Shown here piece after piece: positions 53,996-62,296 of a stretch of 64,000 bases of DNA (its first letter is position 1; every line of letters starts with the position of its first letter). Source of the DNA: Amycolatopsis rifamycinica (lineage in GTDB: Bacteria; Actinomycetota; Actinomycetes; Mycobacteriales; Pseudonocardiaceae); NCBI RefSeq assembly GCF_000695625.1, contig NZ_JMQI01000066.1, positions 146,174 to 210,173 on the forward strand, written 5' to 3'. Made by a program: the position numbers and the translations under genes. The notes under the pieces are model-generated. The model made no database searches and was not told the DNA's origin. It saw only the letters and a program-made list of their open reading frames with translations.

Positions 53996-55555
53996 ATGGA
54001 CGACTGGTGGCGTGATGCCGTGGTCTACGAGGTCTACGTCCGCAGCTTCGCCGACGCGGACGGCGACGGCACCGGCGATCTCGCCGGTCTCCGCGCCCGC
54101 CTCGGCTACCTGGCCGAGCTGGGGGTCGACGCCGTGTGGACCACGCCGTGGTACCGCTCGCCGATGGTCGACGGCGGCTACGACGTCGAGGACCACCGGT
54201 CCGTGGACCCGCTGTTCGGCACCGACGACGACGCCGTCGCGCTGATCACCGAGGCGCACCGGCTCGGGCTGCGCGTCGTGATCGACGTCGTCCCGAACCA
54301 CACCTCCGACCGGCACCGGTGGTTCCGCGCCGCACTGGCCGCCGGTCCCGGCTCGCCCGAACGCGCGCGCTACCACTTCCGGCCCGGGCGCGGCGACGGG
54401 CCGCCGAACGACTGGCGCAGCGTCTTCGGCGGGCCCGCCTGGACCCGCGTGCCGGACGGCGAGTGGTACCTGCACCTGTTCGCCCCGGAACAGCCGGACC
54501 TCGACTGGGAGCACCCGGAGGTCCGCGCCGACTTCGCGGACCTGCTGCGGTTCTGGTTCGCCCGCGGGGTCGACGGCGTCCGCATCGACGTCGCCCACGG
54601 CCTGCTCAAGGACCCGGAGTTCCCCGACCTCGGCGCCGACGGCGAACAGATCGTGCGGCCGCCCGACCGCAGCCGCCACCCGCACTGGGACCGCGACGGC
54701 GTGCACGAGATCTACCGCTCGTGGCGGCGGATCGCGGCCGGGTTCGGCCCGGACCGGGTGTTCGTCGCCGAGGCGTGGGTCGACCGCCCGGACCGGCTCG
54801 CGCGGTACGTCCGCCCGGACGAGCTGCACACCGCGTTCAACTTCGACTTCCTCCGCTGCGCCTGGGATCCGGCCGCGCTGCGCGAGGTGATCGACGGGAC
54901 GCTGCGGGCGCTGCACGCCGTCGGCGCCCCGGCGACGTGGGTGCTGTCCAACCACGACGTCGTCCGGCACGTCACCCGCTTCGGCGGCGGACCGCTCGGC
55001 ACGCGGCGGGCGCGGGCGGCCCTGCTGCTGATGCTGGCCCTGCCCGGGGGCGCCTACCTGTACCAGGGCGAGGAACTGGGCCTGGCGGAGGTCGAGGACC
55101 TCCCGGAGGACGTGCTGGCCGACCCGACCTGGGAACGATCCGGCCGCACCCGCCGCGGCCGCGACGGCTGCCGGGTGCCGCTGCCGTGGTCGGGCACGGA
55201 GCCACCGTTCGGCTTCACCGGCAACGGCGTGCCGGCCTGGCTGCCGCAGCCGGCGCACTGGCGAACGCTGACGGCCGAAGCGCAGGCGGCCGATCCGGGT
55301 TCGATGCTCGGCCTGTACCGCGCGGCGCTCGCGACGCGCCGGGAACACCCGGCCCTGGGGGACGGGACGCTGACGTGGTCGCCCGCCCCGGCGGGGGTGC
55401 TGGCGTTCACGCGGGAGCCGGGGTTCGGCTGTGTGGTGAACCTGGGGGAGGAGCCGGGCGAGCTGCCCGCCGGTGCACGGGTGCTGCTGGCCAGCGGGCC
55501 GCTCGACGGTGACCGCGTGCCGCCGGACACGGCGGTGTGGCTCGACAGGAGGTGA
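53996..55555 (+). CDS. GH13 alpha-glucosidase / oligo-1,6-glucosidase-like enzyme
   Basis: 519 residues, cytosolic. WWRDAVVYEVYVRSFADADGDGTGDLAGL is the GH13 subfamily 17/23/30 opening. Region I DVVPNHTSD, nucleophile Asp198 in GVRIDVAHG, acid/base Glu259 in VFVAEAWVD, and Asp321 in LSNHDVVRH complete the catalytic set. The C-terminal beta domain is short. It hydrolyses alpha-glucosides such as maltose, isomaltose or trehalose-related sugars; the exact linkage cannot be fixed. Leaderless start. Confidence 0.92.
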   Translation: MDDWWRDAVVYEVYVRSFADADGDGTGDLAGLRARLGYLAELGVDAVWTTPWYRSPMVDGGYDVEDHRSVDPLFGTDDDAVALITEAHRLGLRVVIDVVPNHTSDRHRWFRAALAAGPGSPERARYHFRPGRGDGPPNDWRSVFGGPAWTRVPDGEWYLHLFAPEQPDLDWEHPEVRADFADLLRFWFARGVDGVRIDVAHGLLKDPEFPDLGADGEQIVRPPDRSRHPHWDRDGVHEIYRSWRRIAAGFGPDRVFVAEAWVDRPDRLARYVRPDELHTAFNFDFLRCAWDPAALREVIDGTLRALHAVGAPATWVLSNHDVVRHVTRFGGGPLGTRRARAALLLMLALPGGAYLYQGEELGLAEVEDLPEDVLADPTWERSGRTRRGRDGCRVPLPWSGTEPPFGFTGNGVPAWLPQPAHWRTLTAEAQAADPGSMLGLYRAALATRREHPALGDGTLTWSPAPAGVLAFTREPGFGCVVNLGEEPGELPAGARVLLASGPLDGDRVPPDTAVWLDRR

Positions 55556-55586
55556 ACCGGCCCCACTCCGAAGGGTTCGATGAGGG

Positions 55587-55612
55587 GTGTGAAACCCGGC
55601 GCGGCGGGGTAT
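55587..55612 (+). promoter_or_regulatory. Sigma-B-like promoter (GTGT-N16-GGGTAT)
   Basis: Fits the actinomycete stress sigma consensus GNNT-N14/16-GGGTAY and lies 45 bp before the ANTAR-like mini gene. Confidence 0.5.
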
Positions 55613-55656
55613 CCGGTCGTGTTCGTTCCGCCGCCGATCGAGCCGGAGGTCTTCCG

Positions 55657-55845
55657 ATGCCCCTGCGCGCCGCCACCCCGCCCGCCACCGATGTCGTCGG
55701 CCTGGCGCTGGAAGTCCTTGCCGCGCAGGGACTCAGCCGGCCGGCCGCGCACGCCGCCCTGGTCGCCATGGCCCAGGACCGTGGCCAGACCGTGGCGCGG
55801 TGCGCCGCGCTCGTCGTGGCCGCCGTCGACGGGCGGGTGGGCTGA
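55657..55845 (+). CDS. Mini ANTAR-like protein
   Basis: 62 residues, GGAGG 7 nt before ATG. VVGLALEVLAAQGLSRPAAHAALVAMAQDRGQTVARCAALVVAAVDG has the spacing of the three short helices of an ANTAR RNA-binding domain, without the GAF or receiver part found in full-length proteins. Coupled by TGATG to the next small gene. Function inferred only from the pattern; two true ANTAR proteins occur 4-7 kb downstream. Confidence 0.55.
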   Translation: MPLRAATPPATDVVGLALEVLAAQGLSRPAAHAALVAMAQDRGQTVARCAALVVAAVDGRVG

Positions 55846-56021
55846 TGGCGTTCACCGCACGGCCCGGGAACGAAGACACCGCTTCGGTCGGCGGGGGCGT
55901 GCTGCTCGCTGTCGGGCTCGTCGTCGCCTTCTTCGGCTGGTGGTCCTGGTGGGCCGTCACCGGCCTCGGCCTGGCCGCCGCGGGCGCGCTGTGGCTCACA
56001 GTCGCCCACCGCGAGGAGTAA
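55845..56021 (+). CDS. Small two-TM membrane protein
   Basis: 58 residues. Two hydrophobic helices, GGGVLLAVGLVVAFFGWWSWW and LGLAAAGALWLTVA, after a short polar head. Start overlaps the stop of the ANTAR-like gene, so they are co-translated. Family unknown. Confidence 0.65.
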   Translation: MAFTARPGNEDTASVGGGVLLAVGLVVAFFGWWSWWAVTGLGLAAAGALWLTVAHREE

Positions 56022-56088
56022 CCGGTCCGGGACGGGGAACGCCGGGTCCGACCGAGGATCGAGATCGAGACCGAGGAGGAGGACGGCC

Positions 56089-56643
56089 ATGGCGGAGAAC
56101 GACGAGGACGTCATCGAGTTCCTGCAGCGCCAGCACCGGGAGATCCGCGAGCTGTTCGCCGCGCTGGAGACCGCGGACGGCGACCGGCGGCAGGAGCTGT
56201 TCCACGACCTCGTGCGGCTGCTGGCCGTGCACGAGACGGCGGAAGAACTGGTCGTGCACCCCGAAATCCGGGACCTCGAGCCCGCGGCGGAGTCCGTCGT
56301 CGACGCGCGGCTGGGCGAGGAGCACCGGGCCAAGGAACTGCTGACCACCCTGCAGAAGGTGGGTGTCGAAGCCGACGGCTTCGACACCCTGCTCGCCCAG
56401 CTGCGCGAAGACGTGCTCGCGCACGCCGAGCACGAGGAGCGCGAAGAGTTCCCGCTGCTGCGGGCGCACCGCCCGCCGGAGCGGCTGCGGGCCATGGCCG
56501 CGACGGCGAAGGTGGCCGAAGCGGTCGGGCCGACCCGTCCGCACCCCGGTGTCGAGAGCGCGAAGGCGAACCTGCTGCTGGGCGCGCCCGCGGCGATCAT
56601 GGACCGGGCCCGCGACCTCATCCGCGGCGCGCTGGGAGGCTGA
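56089..56643 (+). CDS. Hemerythrin HHE-domain protein
   Basis: 184 residues, GAGGAGG before ATG. Four-helix hemerythrin-like part: H16 in LQRQHREI, H39/H48-x3-E52-x4-H57 in FHDLVRLLAVHETAEELVVHPE, later H in GEEHRAKELL and HAEHEEREEFPLL, enough ligands for a di-iron site. C-terminal 45 residues are a separate tail. Members bind O2, NO or respond to oxidative stress. Followed by a 44-residue acidic protein gene and LigD. Confidence 0.9.
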   Translation: MAENDEDVIEFLQRQHREIRELFAALETADGDRRQELFHDLVRLLAVHETAEELVVHPEIRDLEPAAESVVDARLGEEHRAKELLTTLQKVGVEADGFDTLLAQLREDVLAHAEHEEREEFPLLRAHRPPERLRAMAATAKVAEAVGPTRPHPGVESAKANLLLGAPAAIMDRARDLIRGALGG

Positions 56644-56648
56644 GCGTG

Positions 56649-56783
56649 ATGACCGAGCCCGACGAGGACCGCACCGACCCCGAGGAGTTCGCCGAGGAGG
56701 CCGGCACCGACCCGACCCCGCAAGAGGTCGCCGAATACGAAGAGCTCGCGAAGAAGAACCCGCCCTGGTCGGCACCGGACTGA
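56649..56783 (+). CDS. 44-residue acidic protein
   Basis: ATG five bases after the hemerythrin stop (a GTG directly before it is an alternative). Encodes MTEPDEDRTDPEEFAEEAG..., 16 Asp/Glu residues, ending KKNPPWSAPD. Probably disordered. Tight spacing to the hemerythrin gene and typical third-position GC argue that it is translated. Function unknown. Confidence 0.55.
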   Translation: MTEPDEDRTDPEEFAEEAGTDPTPQEVAEYEELAKKNPPWSAPD

Positions 56784-56800
56784 GTGGGTACTCCCGCGGC

Positions 56801-58378
56801 ATGGCAGCAGACCCGGCCCGCAAACTGCGGCGTTACCAGGAGATGCGCGACTTCGGCCGTACCGCCGAGCCGGCCGGCGGGGCGGCCGGTCCGGACGGCC
56901 ACCGGTTCGTGGTGCAGCGGCACCGGGCCCGCCGGCTGCACTACGACTTCCGCCTCGAGCTCGACGGCGTGCTGGTCAGCTGGGCGGTGCCGAAGGGGCC
57001 CACCTTGGACCCCAAGGCCCGCCGGCTGGCCGTGCACGTCGAAGATCACCCGATCGAGTACGCCGGGTTCGAGGGCGTCATCCCGCGCGGCGAGTACGGC
57101 GGCGGGGACGTCATCGTCTGGGACCGCGGCGTGTGGCGGCCGGTCGAAGCCGATCCGGCGCGCGCGATCGAGGCCGGGACGCTGCACTTCGACCTCGAAG
57201 GCGAGAAGCTGGCCGGGCGGTTCGTCCTCGTCCGCACCAGCCGCGGCGAGAAGGACCAGTGGTTCCTCCTGCACAAGCAGGACGAGCACGCGCAGGCCGG
57301 CTGGGACGCCGAAGACCACCCGCGTTCGGTGAAGAGCGGCCGCACCAACGACGAGGTCGCGGCCGCGCCCGACGCCCTGTGGCACGGCGACCGCCCGGCC
57401 GCGGAGGCCGAGGAGCCCGTGGGCGGGTGGCAGGCCCCGGCCGAGGACGAACTGGCCGCCCTCGACGCACTGGGCGCCAAGGGCCGCTGGTCGGTCGCGG
57501 GCCGCGAGCTGGCCCTGACCAATCTGGACAAGGTGCTCTTCCCCGCCGCCGAGGGCGGGAAGCCCGTCACCAAGCGCGATCTCATCCGGTACTACGTCAC
57601 CGCCGGGCCGGCGATGCTGCCGTACCTGGCCAGCCGCCCGCTCAACACCCACCGGTTCCCGCAGGGCGTCACCGAACCGGGCTTCTGGCAGAAGGAGGTC
57701 CCGCGGCACGCGCCGGACTGGCTGACCACCTGGCGCAACGAACGCGCCGAACCGGGGGAGAGCCAGCGGTACGTCGTCGCCGACAGCGTCGCGACCCTGG
57801 CCTGGCTGGCGAACTACGGCGCGCTGGAGCTGCACGCCTGGACCTCCCGCGCCGCCGACGTCGACCACCCGACCTGGGTGCTGTTCGACATCGACCCCGG
57901 CCCCGAGACGACGTTCGAAGAGGTCCTGGAGCTGGCCCGGCTGCACCGCACCGCGCTCGAGCACCTCGGCCTCACCGGCCGGCCCAAGGTGACCGGGCAG
58001 CGCGGCATCCAGGTGTGGGTGCCGATCGCGCCGCACTGCACCTTCGAGCAGACGCGCGCGTGGGCGGAGACGGTGTCCAGGACGATCGGGCGGGTGCTGC
58101 CCGACCTGGTCAGCTGGGCCTGGACGAAGGACAAGCGCCGCGGCCGCGCCCGGCTCGACTACACGCAGAACGTGCTGAACAAGACCCTCGTCGCGCCCTA
58201 CAGCGTCCGGCCGCGGCCCGGCGGGCCGGTCTCGGTGCCGCTGGAGTGGGACGAGCTGGACGACCCGGACCTCGCGCCGGACCGGTGGACGATCCGGGAC
58301 GTGCCGGCTCGCCTGGCCGAGCGCGGTGACCCGTTCTCGGTGCTGCTGGGCCTGGAACAACGGCTGCCGGGCCTGTAA
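56801..58378 (+). CDS. ligD: LigD-type protein: 3'-phosphoesterase plus polymerase domain
   Basis: 525 residues. Residues 25-200: phosphoesterase domain, RFVVQRHRARRLHYDFRLELDG (His47, Asp49 and Arg/Glu pairs), HVEDHPIEYAGFEGVIPRGEYGGG and WFLLHKQDEHA. Residues 235-525: AEP-type polymerase, LTNLDKVLFPAAEGGKPVTKRDLIRYY, VLFDIDPGPETTFEEV (catalytic DxD), GQRGIQVWVPI and RARLDYTQN. The ligase domain of full LigD is absent; a LigC-type ligase and a second polymerase gene lie 45 kb to the left. Works with Ku in non-homologous end joining. GGGTAC just before the ATG resembles a stress-sigma -10, but without a good -35. Confidence 0.93.
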   Translation: MAADPARKLRRYQEMRDFGRTAEPAGGAAGPDGHRFVVQRHRARRLHYDFRLELDGVLVSWAVPKGPTLDPKARRLAVHVEDHPIEYAGFEGVIPRGEYGGGDVIVWDRGVWRPVEADPARAIEAGTLHFDLEGEKLAGRFVLVRTSRGEKDQWFLLHKQDEHAQAGWDAEDHPRSVKSGRTNDEVAAAPDALWHGDRPAAEAEEPVGGWQAPAEDELAALDALGAKGRWSVAGRELALTNLDKVLFPAAEGGKPVTKRDLIRYYVTAGPAMLPYLASRPLNTHRFPQGVTEPGFWQKEVPRHAPDWLTTWRNERAEPGESQRYVVADSVATLAWLANYGALELHAWTSRAADVDHPTWVLFDIDPGPETTFEEVLELARLHRTALEHLGLTGRPKVTGQRGIQVWVPIAPHCTFEQTRAWAETVSRTIGRVLPDLVSWAWTKDKRRGRARLDYTQNVLNKTLVAPYSVRPRPGGPVSVPLEWDELDDPDLAPDRWTIRDVPARLAERGDPFSVLLGLEQRLPGL

Positions 58379-58383
58379 GCCCC

Positions 58384-59325
58384 TCAGGCCCGGACGGTTT
58401 CCAGCGCCCGCGGCTGCAGCCGGTCGAGTTCCGCGCGGGACAGGTTGGGGCGGCCCCCCGCGTGCTCGGTCGTCGCCGCGGCGGCCGCGACGGCCAGGCT
58501 CGCCGCCGTCTCCAGCGGACGGCGGCGGGTGAGCGCCGCGGTCAGGGTGGCGACGAGCGCGTCCCCGGCACCGGTGGGGTCGACGACGTCGGTCTCCACG
58601 TCGGGCACGAACCAGGTCCCTTCCGGGCCGGCGAACAGGTTCCCCTGCCCGGACACCTCGAGCACGACCAGGGACGGCCCGCGCCGCCGGAGCTCTGCCG
58701 CGGCTCGCGCGGCCGCGGTGACATCGTCCACCGGCTGCCCGGTGAGCAGCTCGGCTTCGTGGCCGTCGGCGCGTACGACGTCGGCGAGGGCGAGCAGGTC
58801 CGCCGTCAGCGTGTCGGACTCCGGTGCCCCGTCGAGCACCACCCGGGTGCCCGCCGTGTGCGCGAGCCGGGCCGCCAGCAGGGCCACCGGCGCGGGCTGC
58901 TGCAGCTGCACGATCAGCGAGGCGGCGGCCGAAATCGGGGCGGACGCGGCGAAGACGTCGTTCTCGGTCAGCAGCGTGCCGTCCGGGACGTGCTCGAGGT
59001 AGCGGCGGCGGCCGTGGTCGTCCACGACGTCGACGAGCAGCGCCGTCTCGGTGCCCGGCCGGCGGATCACGTGCGAGGTGCCGATCCGGTCGGCCCGGGC
59101 CTGCGCGAGCAGCGAGTCCCCGGTGCGGTCGCGGCCGACGACGCCGACCAGCGACACCGACATCCCGAGCTGGCTCAGCGCCACGGCCTGGTTGGCGCCC
59201 TTCCCGCCGAGCAGCTCCTGCCGGTGCCGCACGGGCGCCGAAGAGTCCGCGTCGGGCGCGTCCGGCACCTCGATCACCAGGTCGCGGGCGATCTGCCCGG
59301 CGACGACGACTTCGCTGAACATCAT
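58384..59325 (-). CDS. PfkB-family sugar kinase (ribokinase-like)
   Basis: 313 residues; ATG with GGTGG upstream (GTG at 59334 possible). Motif 1 RQELLGGKGANQAVALSQLG, motif 2 VVDPTGAGDALVATLTAALTRRRP with the catalytic Asp, and GTETALLVDVVDDHGRRR lid strand. This pattern is close to ribokinase; the sugar cannot be fixed without an operon partner. Lies alone between LigD and the GAF-ANTAR gene. Confidence 0.9.
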   Translation of the reverse strand: MMFSEVVVAGQIARDLVIEVPDAPDADSSAPVRHRQELLGGKGANQAVALSQLGMSVSLVGVVGRDRTGDSLLAQARADRIGTSHVIRRPGTETALLVDVVDDHGRRRYLEHVPDGTLLTENDVFAASAPISAAASLIVQLQQPAPVALLAARLAHTAGTRVVLDGAPESDTLTADLLALADVVRADGHEAELLTGQPVDDVTAAARAAAELRRRGPSLVVLEVSGQGNLFAGPEGTWFVPDVETDVVDPTGAGDALVATLTAALTRRRPLETAASLAVAAAAATTEHAGGRPNLSRAELDRLQPRALETVRA

Positions 59326-59601
59326 CGGGACCACCGGTGGGTCATGGCGCCTCCTCGGATCACCGATCGGCTACCCCGGACGCGAAGGCGGGTAAACCGC
59401 TCGTTCGGGTCGGTGGTTTCCCGCCGACGGCGGGTAAGGGAGCTCCCCGGCGGCTGCTCAGCGCAGCCGGGTGAGCACGTTCCGCCGGACGGCGGTGCCG
59501 TTCCGGGGTCCGCGTGGCCGGTCCCACAGCCCCGGCGCCGCCGCGCGGCGAAGGGCCGCGGCTTGCGGTAAATCAAGGGAACGAAGACCGGTGGAGGTTC
59601 G
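59326..59601. other. 276-bp gap with hairpins and two GGGTAA hexamers
   Basis: Contains CCCGCC-gac-GGCGGG (59420-59434), the palindrome GGGAGCTCCC (59438-59447) and two GCGGGTAA stretches that are close to a sigma-B -10 but without a correct -35. It must hold the divergent promoters of the PfkB and GAF-ANTAR genes. No small gene was recognised. Confidence 0.35.
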
Positions 59602-60378
59602 GTGACCGAGACACTGATGAACGCGGCGGATCGCTGGAGACCGCTGGCCGAATTGCTGCAGGCGCTGCTCGAGCGGATCGCCGGCGAGCTGCCCGGGTGG
59701 CTCGGCGCGGGGCTGACCGTCACCCGCGGCGGCCGGCCGCTGCGGGTGCTGGCGACCGCGGGCGTCGCCGAGCACGTTCTCCCCGCCCAGCTGGCGCACG
59801 GCGGGCCGGTTCCGGTCGCGGACGCCACCGGCGCACCGGTCGTCACCGATCGCCTCTTCGGCGACGCTCGCTGGCCGGAGCTGACCCGCGAGACCGTGTT
59901 CGACGGCGGCCCGGCGGTCGAAGCGATCGCCGGCGCCGTCGCGCTGCCCGGGTTCTGGGACGAGGACGGCGCTTTCGTGCTGTCGATCACGCTGGACCGG
60001 CCGCCGGGCGCGGACACCCTCGACGTCCTGCGGCGCTACGCGAAGCTCACCGAGATGACCCTGGTGGTCGCCGAGACCGCGACCGCGGGTGACCCCGACC
60101 AGATGCTGGACCTGCTGGCTTCCCGCGCCGCCATCGAGCAGGCGAAAGGCGCGATCATGGCGACCCGGCGGTGCCCGCCGGAAGAGGCCTGGCAGACGCT
60201 GCGCCGCGCCAGCCAGGAGTTCAACGTCAAGGTCCGCGAGCTGGCCGTCGCCCTCGTCGAGCACCTCGGAGGCGAGGTGACGGCCGCGGCGGAAGGCGGC
60301 CGCGAGATCCGGCCCGGCGCCCCGGCCCACCACGCCGCGGAACGGCTCTGGTCGGCCTTCACGAGCGTCTCGCCGTGA
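59602..60378 (+). CDS. GAF-like plus ANTAR RNA-binding regulator
   Basis: 258 residues, GTG with GGAGG 5 nt upstream. The N-terminal 165 residues look like a degenerate GAF sensor (WLGAGLTVTRGGRPLRVLATAG, GAVALPGFWDEDGAFVLSITLD). The C-terminal ANTAR domain reads LLASRAAIEQAKGAIMATRRCPPEEAWQTLRRASQEFNVKVRELAVALVEHL. ANTAR proteins bind twin-hexaloop RNA and prevent transcription termination. Second of three ANTAR-type genes in this end of the window. Confidence 0.88.
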   Translation: MTETLMNAADRWRPLAELLQALLERIAGELPGWLGAGLTVTRGGRPLRVLATAGVAEHVLPAQLAHGGPVPVADATGAPVVTDRLFGDARWPELTRETVFDGGPAVEAIAGAVALPGFWDEDGAFVLSITLDRPPGADTLDVLRRYAKLTEMTLVVAETATAGDPDQMLDLLASRAAIEQAKGAIMATRRCPPEEAWQTLRRASQEFNVKVRELAVALVEHLGGEVTAAAEGGREIRPGAPAHHAAERLWSAFTSVSP

Positions 60379-60386
60379 GGAACAGC

Positions 60387-60411
60387 GTTTCCGGACCAGC
60401 CGTTTGGGTAT
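60387..60411 (+). promoter_or_regulatory. Sigma-B-like promoter (GTTT-N15-GGGTAT) for the STAS gene
   Basis: Exact match to the Streptomyces sigma-B consensus GNNT-N14/16-GGGTAY, 70 bp before the GTG of the STAS gene. Confidence 0.65.
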
Positions 60412-60480
60412 CAAGACCCCGTCCTTGATCACGTCACTGCGTCGCCGGCCCCGGGCCGGCGCGGAAGGCCAACTGAACCC

Positions 60481-60876
60481 GTGTCCCCTGCCTTTCCGGT
60501 CCCCACCCGGTCCGCGCCCCTCACGGCGCGCCGGACGGAGTACCGCCCCGGTTTCCTGGTGCTCACCTTCGCCGGCGAAATCGACGCGCTGACCCTGCCG
60601 ATCCTCGAGCGCGAGCTCCGTTCGGCCCCACCGGGGACGACCGTGGTCGACCTCACCCAGGTGGCCTTCGTCGGCCTGGCCGGCGCGCGGGCGCTCGCGG
60701 CGGCGGCCGAGCGGGCCGGCGCCGCGGGGCGGCGGTTCGGGGTGGTGGCGAACAGCCGGACGCTGGCGCGGCTGTTCCGGGTCACCGGGCTGGCGGCGGT
60801 CGTGCCGATGTTCGCGTCGTTGTCGGACGCGCTGCGGGAGCTGTCGGCGGCCGGAGTGCACCACACGGCCTGCTGA
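60481..60876 (+). CDS. STAS-domain anti-sigma factor antagonist-like protein
   Basis: 131 residues. FLVLTFAGEIDALTLPILERELRSAPPGTTVVDLTQVAFVGLAGARALAAAAERAGAAGRRFGVV is a SpoIIAA-like STAS domain. The phosphorylated Ser of the usual F-x-D/G-S-A/S-G motif is missing (FVGLAG), so classical kinase control is unlikely; it may be constitutively active or bind a different ligand. Convergent with a SpoIIE-type phosphatase, 6 bp away, and preceded by a stress-type promoter. Confidence 0.85.
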   Translation: MSPAFPVPTRSAPLTARRTEYRPGFLVLTFAGEIDALTLPILERELRSAPPGTTVVDLTQVAFVGLAGARALAAAAERAGAAGRRFGVVANSRTLARLFRVTGLAAVVPMFASLSDALRELSAAGVHHTAC

Positions 60877-60882
60877 CCGGCC

Positions 60883-62292
60883 TCAGCGCGGTGGCACCCA
60901 GCGGGTGATCAGCACCCCGGCGTCCTGCCGCAGCTCGCCCTCGCCGTGGTCGAGGACGGCGCGGGTCAGCCGGCGGGCGATCTCCGGGGGCAGCTCCCCG
61001 GCGTGCTGCCCGAGGTGCCCGGTGATCCGGTCCCGGCCGAAGGGCTCCCCGGCGCAGTTCGCGGTCTCGGCGATGCCCCGGGAGCACAACGCGAGCAGGT
61101 CGCCCGGTTCGAGCCGGAGCTCCGCCGCCGCCGGACGGCCGGCCGAGGCGAACCGCGGGGCCGCCGGCCCGGTGACCGGGACCGATTCGCCGCGGCGGAC
61201 GACCAGGGGCGCGGTGTGCCCGGCGCGGAACAGGCGCACGACCCCGGTGGCCAGGTCCAGTTCGGCGACCACACCGTCGACGGCGGGGGCGCCCGGCCGG
61301 CCTTCGAGCTCGGCGCCGACCGCGGCGAACTGCTCGGCCAGGGACGCTCCGGCGTGGCGGGCCGCGCGATAGGCCGACAGGGCGCTCACGACCGCGGTAT
61401 TCGCTTCTTGGGACCGCACACCGGCGTCGAACACGGCCAGCTGCGCGAGGTTTTCCGAGAGCGCGTAGTCGAACACGGTGCCGCAAAGGTCGTACACCGG
61501 CTGGACGCTCACGCCCACGACGACGCTGTCGGTCGCGCCGGTCAGCGGCGGCAGGCTCTGCCACAGCAGTTCGGCAGGCGAACCGCGGCGCCGGTGGCGG
61601 CGACGGCGGTCCAAGCCGTCGCCGTACTTGGTCGTGATGGTGACGAGGTGCCCGAGCAGCGCGGCCAGCCACCGGCACTGCTCCCGCAGCGCCGGATCCT
61701 CCGGGTCGGTGCCGTCGGCCGGGACGATCTCGAGGACGCCCAGCCGCTCGACGCCGTCGAGCAGCACCGTCCACAGCGTGCCGTCGCGGGTCAGGGTGGT
61801 CCCGGAGCTGCGGAACACCTCGCCGCCGACGGTGGTCTCGATGTCGAGTTCCGCCGCTCCCGGCCGCAGGGGCACGAGTGTGCGCTGGTCGTAGTCGGCC
61901 AGGTAGACGTTGATGGTCAGGTCGAGCGCGCGGCCCGCTTCGGTGACGACAGCCGGCAGCCGCTCGGGTGGGGCGCGGTGAGCGCCGTCGAGCAGGTCGA
62001 CGAGCGCCTTCAGGGGGCCGTGCAAGGGCTTCGCGTCCTGCGCCGAGTGGCTGTAGGGCGCGCGGGCGGGGCCGGTCACCTCGTCGAGCCGCTCGTTGAC
62101 GGCGTGGGCGAGCATGTCCCGGTCGACCCGGGGCAGCGGGACCAGCCCATTGAGGTAGGCGTCCAGCTCCAGCAGGCTCAGACTGCCGCCGAGCGCGAAG
62201 TACCGCATCCACAGCTGTTCCAGCGTCAGGTCGCTCCGGGCGAAGCAGGCGGCGCTCAGCCGTCGCTGTTCCTCCTCGGGCAGGAAACGCAT
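60883..62292 (-). CDS. SpoIIE/PP2C-type serine phosphatase
   Basis: 469 residues. N-terminal 110 residues: helical region RRLSAACFARSDLTLEQLWMRYFALGGSLSLLELDAYLNGL, a piece common to actinomycete proteins fused to PP2C phosphatases. About 120-230: GAF-like sensor. C-terminal phosphatase: GVSVQPVYDLCGTVFDYAL and LAVFDAGVRSQEA give the metal Asp residues (the usual GGD and DGxGHG are altered), LYRAGHTAPLVVRRGES and LALCSRGIAETANCAGEPFG match the later motifs. It probably dephosphorylates STAS partners. 4 nt after the GAF-ANTAR gene, so one operon. Confidence 0.9.
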   Translation of the reverse strand: MRFLPEEEQRRLSAACFARSDLTLEQLWMRYFALGGSLSLLELDAYLNGLVPLPRVDRDMLAHAVNERLDEVTGPARAPYSHSAQDAKPLHGPLKALVDLLDGAHRAPPERLPAVVTEAGRALDLTINVYLADYDQRTLVPLRPGAAELDIETTVGGEVFRSSGTTLTRDGTLWTVLLDGVERLGVLEIVPADGTDPEDPALREQCRWLAALLGHLVTITTKYGDGLDRRRRHRRRGSPAELLWQSLPPLTGATDSVVVGVSVQPVYDLCGTVFDYALSENLAQLAVFDAGVRSQEANTAVVSALSAYRAARHAGASLAEQFAAVGAELEGRPGAPAVDGVVAELDLATGVVRLFRAGHTAPLVVRRGESVPVTGPAAPRFASAGRPAAAELRLEPGDLLALCSRGIAETANCAGEPFGRDRITGHLGQHAGELPPEIARRLTRAVLDHGEGELRQDAGVLITRWVPPR

Positions 62293-62296
62293 GCGC

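Noticed and set aside
59371..59397. GTTT-N17-GGGTAG on the minus strand as sigma-B promoter of the PfkB gene
   Set aside because: Spacer is too long and the last -10 base does not fit the GGGTAY consensus.
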